Origin: DASUPK01 sp046732465 | GTDB lineage: Bacteria > Actinomycetota > Thermoleophilia > Solirubrobacterales > 70-9 | Reading direction: 5' to 3' | DNA: 7,397 bases | Assembly (NCBI GenBank): GCA_046732465.1 | Contig: JBKPND010000102.1 | Span: 1 to 7,397 of the forward strand | Part shown: piece after piece, positions 4,932 to 7,397 of the stretch | Layout: every line of letters begins with the position of its first letter | Numbering within the stretch: position 1 is the first letter of the stretch | Program-made: the position numbers and the translations under genes | Notes under the pieces: generated by a model | Database searches by the model: none | Told to the model about the DNA's origin: nothing | Seen by the model: only the letters and a program-made list of their open reading frames with translations

Positions 4932-6343
4932 AGCTCTTCGACCTGCGCCGCGATGTCCGAGGCCGCGCCCTTGGCGTCCGAGAAGAGCATCGAGGTGCTG
5001 TCCTTGTAGAAGAGGTCGTTGTCGATCCCGGCGAAGCCGGGGCTGAGGCTGCGCTTGATCACGATGACCTCCATCGCCCGGTCCACCTCAATGATGGGCA
5101 TGCCCGCGATCGGCGAGTTCGGGTCGTCCTTCGCGGCTGGGTTCGTGACGTCGTTCGCCCCGATTACCACGGCGACATCGGTCTGCGGCATCTCGCCGTT
5201 GGCCTCGTCCATCTCCTCGAGCTGCTCGTAGGGCACGTCCGCCTCGGCGAGGAGCACGTTCATGTGCCCTGGCATCCGGCCCGCGACCGGGTGGATCGCG
5301 TAGCTCACGCGGACCCCGCGCTTTTCGAGCTCGTTGGCCAGTTCCTTGACCGCATGCTGCGCCTGTGCGACGGCCATGCCGTAGCCGGGCACGAAGACGA
5401 CCGAGTCCGCATAGCCGAGCTTGATCGCCGCGTCCTCCGCCCCGATCGAGTGGACCGGCCGCTCCTCCCTCTCCCCCGCTGCCGCGCTGACGGCGCCGAA
5501 GCCCGAGAAGAGCAGGTTCGCGATCGAGCGGTTCATCGCCCGGCTCATCTCGATGGTGAGAATCGTTCCCGAGGAACCGACGAGGGTGCCGGCGACGATC
5601 AGGACGACGTTGTCGAGCGCGAACCCGGCCGCGGCGGCGGCGAGCCCGGTGAAGGCGTTGAGCAGCGAGATCACGACGGGCATGTCGGCCCCGCCGATCG
5701 GCAGGACGAAGAGGTTGCCGAGCACCGCCGCGCCGATCAGGACGGCGATATAGAGGCCCTCGGAGGGCGAGTCGTGATCGATGCCGAGGACGATGCAACC
5801 GGCCAGGATCGCCGCGAGCAGCAGGCCGTTGACGATGTGCTGGCCCGGGAACTGGATCGGGCGGCTCGGCAGGATCGCCTGTAGCTTGCCGAAAGCGACG
5901 TTCGAGCCCCAGAAGGAGACCGAGCCGATCACGGTCGAGAAGAGGATCGGGACGAGGATGTCCAGCGGGATGCTGCCAGCGCCGCTGGCGTGCCGGAACT
6001 CCGACCAGGAGATCAGGGCCGCCGCACCGCCGCCGACCCCGTTGTAGAGGGCGACCATCTGCGGCATCTGCGTCATCTGCACTCGGAGCGAGGCGATCAC
6101 GCCCACCGCTGTCCCGATCAGGATCCCGATCAGGATCAGGACGCCGTTGCCGATCACGTCCAGCGAGAGCGTGATCGCGATGGCGACCAGCATCCCCGCC
6201 GCCGCGATCAGGTTGCCGCGGCGGGCCGTCCGCGGATGCGTTCCCTGCCGGATCCCGAAGATGAAGAGCGAGAAGGCGACGATGTAGGTGGCGGTGACGA
6301 AGTCGCTGGACTCCGACAGCGCCAGTGGCGGCGCTTGGATCAC
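4928..6343 (-). CDS. pntB: NAD(P) transhydrogenase subunit beta (PntB)
   Basis: PntB carries the beta part of the proton channel (domain II) and the NADP(H)-binding domain III of the inner-membrane transhydrogenase, which couples proton entry to hydride transfer from NADH to NADP+. The 471-residue product (E. coli PntB has about 460) has a series of membrane helices from about 14 to 285, including GNGVLILIGILIGTAVGV, then a charged linker, then domain III with GYGMAVAQAQ (320-329), HPVAGRMPGH (351-360), GANDVTNPAA (395-404) and KRSLSPGFAG (430-439), the conserved NADP-binding signatures. The GTG start at 6343 overlaps the pntAB stop (GTGA) and begins just ahead of the first helix; the same frame stays open to about 6736, but that part lies across pntAB and is not coding. 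A GTGA overlap at its own stop opens a tiny ORF. Confidence 0.96.
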   Translation of the reverse strand: MIQAPPLALSESSDFVTATYIVAFSLFIFGIRQGTHPRTARRGNLIAAAGMLVAIAITLSLDVIGNGVLILIGILIGTAVGVIASLRVQMTQMPQMVALYNGVGGGAAALISWSEFRHASGAGSIPLDILVPILFSTVIGSVSFWGSNVAFGKLQAILPSRPIQFPGQHIVNGLLLAAILAGCIVLGIDHDSPSEGLYIAVLIGAAVLGNLFVLPIGGADMPVVISLLNAFTGLAAAAAGFALDNVVLIVAGTLVGSSGTILTIEMSRAMNRSIANLLFSGFGAVSAAAGEREERPVHSIGAEDAAIKLGYADSVVFVPGYGMAVAQAQHAVKELANELEKRGVRVSYAIHPVAGRMPGHMNVLLAEADVPYEQLEEMDEANGEMPQTDVAVVIGANDVTNPAAKDDPNSPIAGMPIIEVDRAMEVIVIKRSLSPGFAGIDNDLFYKDSTSMLFSDAKGAASDIAAQVEEL

Positions 6344-6675
6344 TGACCGGCCTCCGACGGCGTCACCGTCTCCTCCGCGGCCTCCTGCTTCGGCTTCCGG
6401 TCGCGGCCACGGAACATGCCGAGCATGCGATCGGTGACCATGAAGCCGCCGACGATGTTGATCGTGCCGAAGGCGATCGCGATCACTCCGATCACCTTCT
6501 CGAGCGGATCGTCGGCCGCTCCGATGACGATCAGCCCGCCGAGCATGACGATGCCGTGGATCGCGTTGGTCTGCGACATCAGCGGCGTGTGCAGGGTCGT
6601 CGGGACCTTGGAGATCACCTCGAAGCCGACGAAGGCGGCGAGGACGAAGATCGTGATCTCGGTGATCAGGCTCAT
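6340..6675 (-). CDS. pntAB: NAD(P) transhydrogenase subunit alpha 2 (PntAB, membrane part)
   Basis: This 111-residue subunit corresponds to the C-terminal membrane part of E. coli PntA, carried here as a separate polypeptide as in Rhodospirillum rubrum. It has three hydrophobic segments: about 4-22 (ITEITIFVLAAFVGFEVIS), 39-54 (IHGIVMLGGLIVIGAA) and 61-81 (VIGVIAIAFGTINIVGGFMV). Between the first two is the conserved KVPTTLHTPLMSQTNAIHG segment that defines the family. A hydrophilic tail (GRDRKPKQEAAEETVTPSEAGQ) of some 22 residues follows. It forms the proton-conducting domain II with PntB. The ATG overlaps the stop of pntAA as ATGA, and its stop overlaps the GTG of pntB, so the three subunits are probably translated in coupled fashion. 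Confidence 0.95.
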   Translation of the reverse strand: MSLITEITIFVLAAFVGFEVISKVPTTLHTPLMSQTNAIHGIVMLGGLIVIGAADDPLEKVIGVIAIAFGTINIVGGFMVTDRMLGMFRGRDRKPKQEAAEETVTPSEAGQ

Positions 6676-7397
6676 GAGCTTGCTGCCTCCTTGGCTCTCT
6701 CGTTGACGATCTGACCGTCCTTGGTGAGCAGCGCACCGGCGATCACTTCGTCCTCCGTGTCGACCTTCAGGTTGCCCTCGTCGTCGACCATCAGCTCGAC
6801 CAGGTTCTGCAGGTTCTTGGCGTACAGCGACGAGGCGTTACCCGCCATCTGGCTGGGCAGGTTGGCTGGGCCGATGATCTTCACGCCGTTCTCCTCGACG
6901 ATCTCGCCCGGCTTCGAGCCCTCGACGTTGCCGCCGGTCTCGGCTGCCAGGTCGATGATCACCGAACCGGGCTGCATCTCCTTGATCGCCTCGGCGGTGA
7001 TCAGCCGCGGGGCGGGACGCCCGGGGATCTGGGCCGTGGTGATGATCACGTCCTGGCGCTTGGCGGCCTCGCCGAGCTCCTGGCGGAGGCGCTCGTTCTC
7101 CTCGTCGGTGAGCGGCCGGGCGTAGCCGCCTTCACCCTCGGCGTCCTTGACCGCCTCGACCTCCAGGAATCGTCCTCCCAGCGACTGGACTTGCTCCTTG
7201 ACGACGGAGCGCACGTCGAAGCCGGTGACGACTCCGCCGAGTCGCTTGGCGGTCGCAATCGCCTGCAGGCCCGCGACGCCCGCGCCGAGGACGAGCACCT
7301 TGGCCGGCGGGATCGTGCCCGCCGCCGTGGTCATCATCGGGAAGAGCTTGCCGGACTCCCGCGCCGCGATCAGCACGGACATGTAGCCGCCCAGGTT
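6672..7397 (-). CDS. pntAA: NAD(P) transhydrogenase subunit alpha 1 (PntAA), NAD-binding domain, 5' end outside window
   Basis: The visible 241 residues are the C-terminal part of the NAD(H)-binding domain I subunit; the frame remains open through the right edge and roughly 130 N-terminal residues are missing, so an internal Met at 7382 is not the start. Motifs are FPMMTTAAGTIPPAKVLVLG then GAGVAGLQAIATAKRLG (the NAD-binding Rossmann turn GxGxxG), GFDVRSVVKEQVQSLGG, AAKRQDVIITTAQIPGRPAP with the conserved RQD, and NLPSQMAGNASSLYAKN near the end. These match the AlaDH/PNT family, and the pntAB neighbour separates it from alanine dehydrogenase. The protein ends after domain I with no membrane helices, so this is the split three-subunit type. 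The peripheral domain binds NADH on the cytosolic face. The promoter of the operon must lie beyond the right edge. Confidence 0.95.
   Translation of the reverse strand, partial: NLGGYMSVLIAARESGKLFPMMTTAAGTIPPAKVLVLGAGVAGLQAIATAKRLGGVVTGFDVRSVVKEQVQSLGGRFLEVEAVKDAEGEGGYARPLTDEENERLRQELGEAAKRQDVIITTAQIPGRPAPRLITAEAIKEMQPGSVIIDLAAETGGNVEGSKPGEIVEENGVKIIGPANLPSQMAGNASSLYAKNLQNLVELMVDDEGNLKVDTEDEVIAGALLTKDGQIVNERAKEAASS

Noticed and set aside
4919..5884. Long plus-strand open frame of 321 codons opposite pntB
   Set aside because: It lies entirely antisense to the clearly conserved pntB; its product is Arg/Asp/Val-rich with no recognisable fold, as expected for shadow frames in high-GC DNA.
6113..6136. 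Tandem direct repeat of the 12-mer CCCGATCAGGAT (two copies)
   Set aside because: It lies inside a membrane helix of PntB and is in register with the repeated residues ILIG-ILIG, so codon repetition in a conserved helix explains it.
6344..6736. N-terminal extension of the pntB frame to 602 codons
   Set aside because: The added part lies across pntAB and the end of pntAA in another frame and is charged, His/Asp/Arg-rich sequence; the GTG at 6343 gives the normal PntB length.

Overview
The window is GC-rich, densely packed chromosomal DNA. I read it as Actinomycetota, and with less certainty as the Thermoleophilia (Solirubrobacterales/Gaiellales) branch. The reasons are the GC-rich third codon positions, the frequent GTG/TTG starts, the ergothioneine genes, and several genes whose -10-like hexamer (TAGGGT or TAGCTT) lies only 7 to 9 nt before the start codon, the usual layout of leaderless actinobacterial mRNAs. 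No phylogenetic marker gene is present, so the taxonomic call is an inference. I see no tRNA, rRNA, CRISPR array or mobile element.

Layout. (1) Positions 1-131 (+) hold the end of a GNAT-type acetyltransferase, whose last 43 bp overlap tail-to-tail with egtD. (2) An egtB-egtD pair on the minus strand (about 89-2259, perhaps from 2337) is joined by an ATGA overlap; it encodes the histidine trimethyltransferase and the iron-dependent sulfoxide synthase of ergothioneine synthesis. egtA, egtC and egtE are not in the window. (3) A divergent plus-strand gene (2410-3177) encodes a short-chain dehydrogenase very like HSD10 / 3-hydroxyacyl-CoA dehydrogenase type 2. (4) Four bases further on, a minus-strand gene (3182-4084) encodes an unusual exported protein with a type IV pilin/TadE-like N-terminus and a Vps62-like C-terminal region. 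(5) Divergent from it, two closely spaced plus-strand genes (4180-4407 and 4417-4809) encode a LapA/DUF1049-like small membrane protein and an NTF2/SnoaL-like protein. (6) A minus-strand operon enters from the right edge: pntAA (5' end cut off), pntAB and pntB, the three-subunit proton-translocating NAD(P) transhydrogenase. Each junction is a 4-nt stop/start overlap. A fourth 4-nt overlap after pntB opens a tiny signal-peptide-like ORF interrupted by an amber codon.

Functional links. EgtD converts histidine to hercynine and EgtB adds the sulfur, so the pair makes the core of a low-molecular-weight thiol antioxidant. The transhydrogenase uses proton-motive force to make NADPH, which could support thiol redox balance, but nothing in the sequence shows shared control. 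The most notable observations are the repeated leaderless-promoter layout, the possible leaderless AUC start of egtB, the amber-interrupted micro-ORF coupled to pntB, and the pilin-like large exoprotein.
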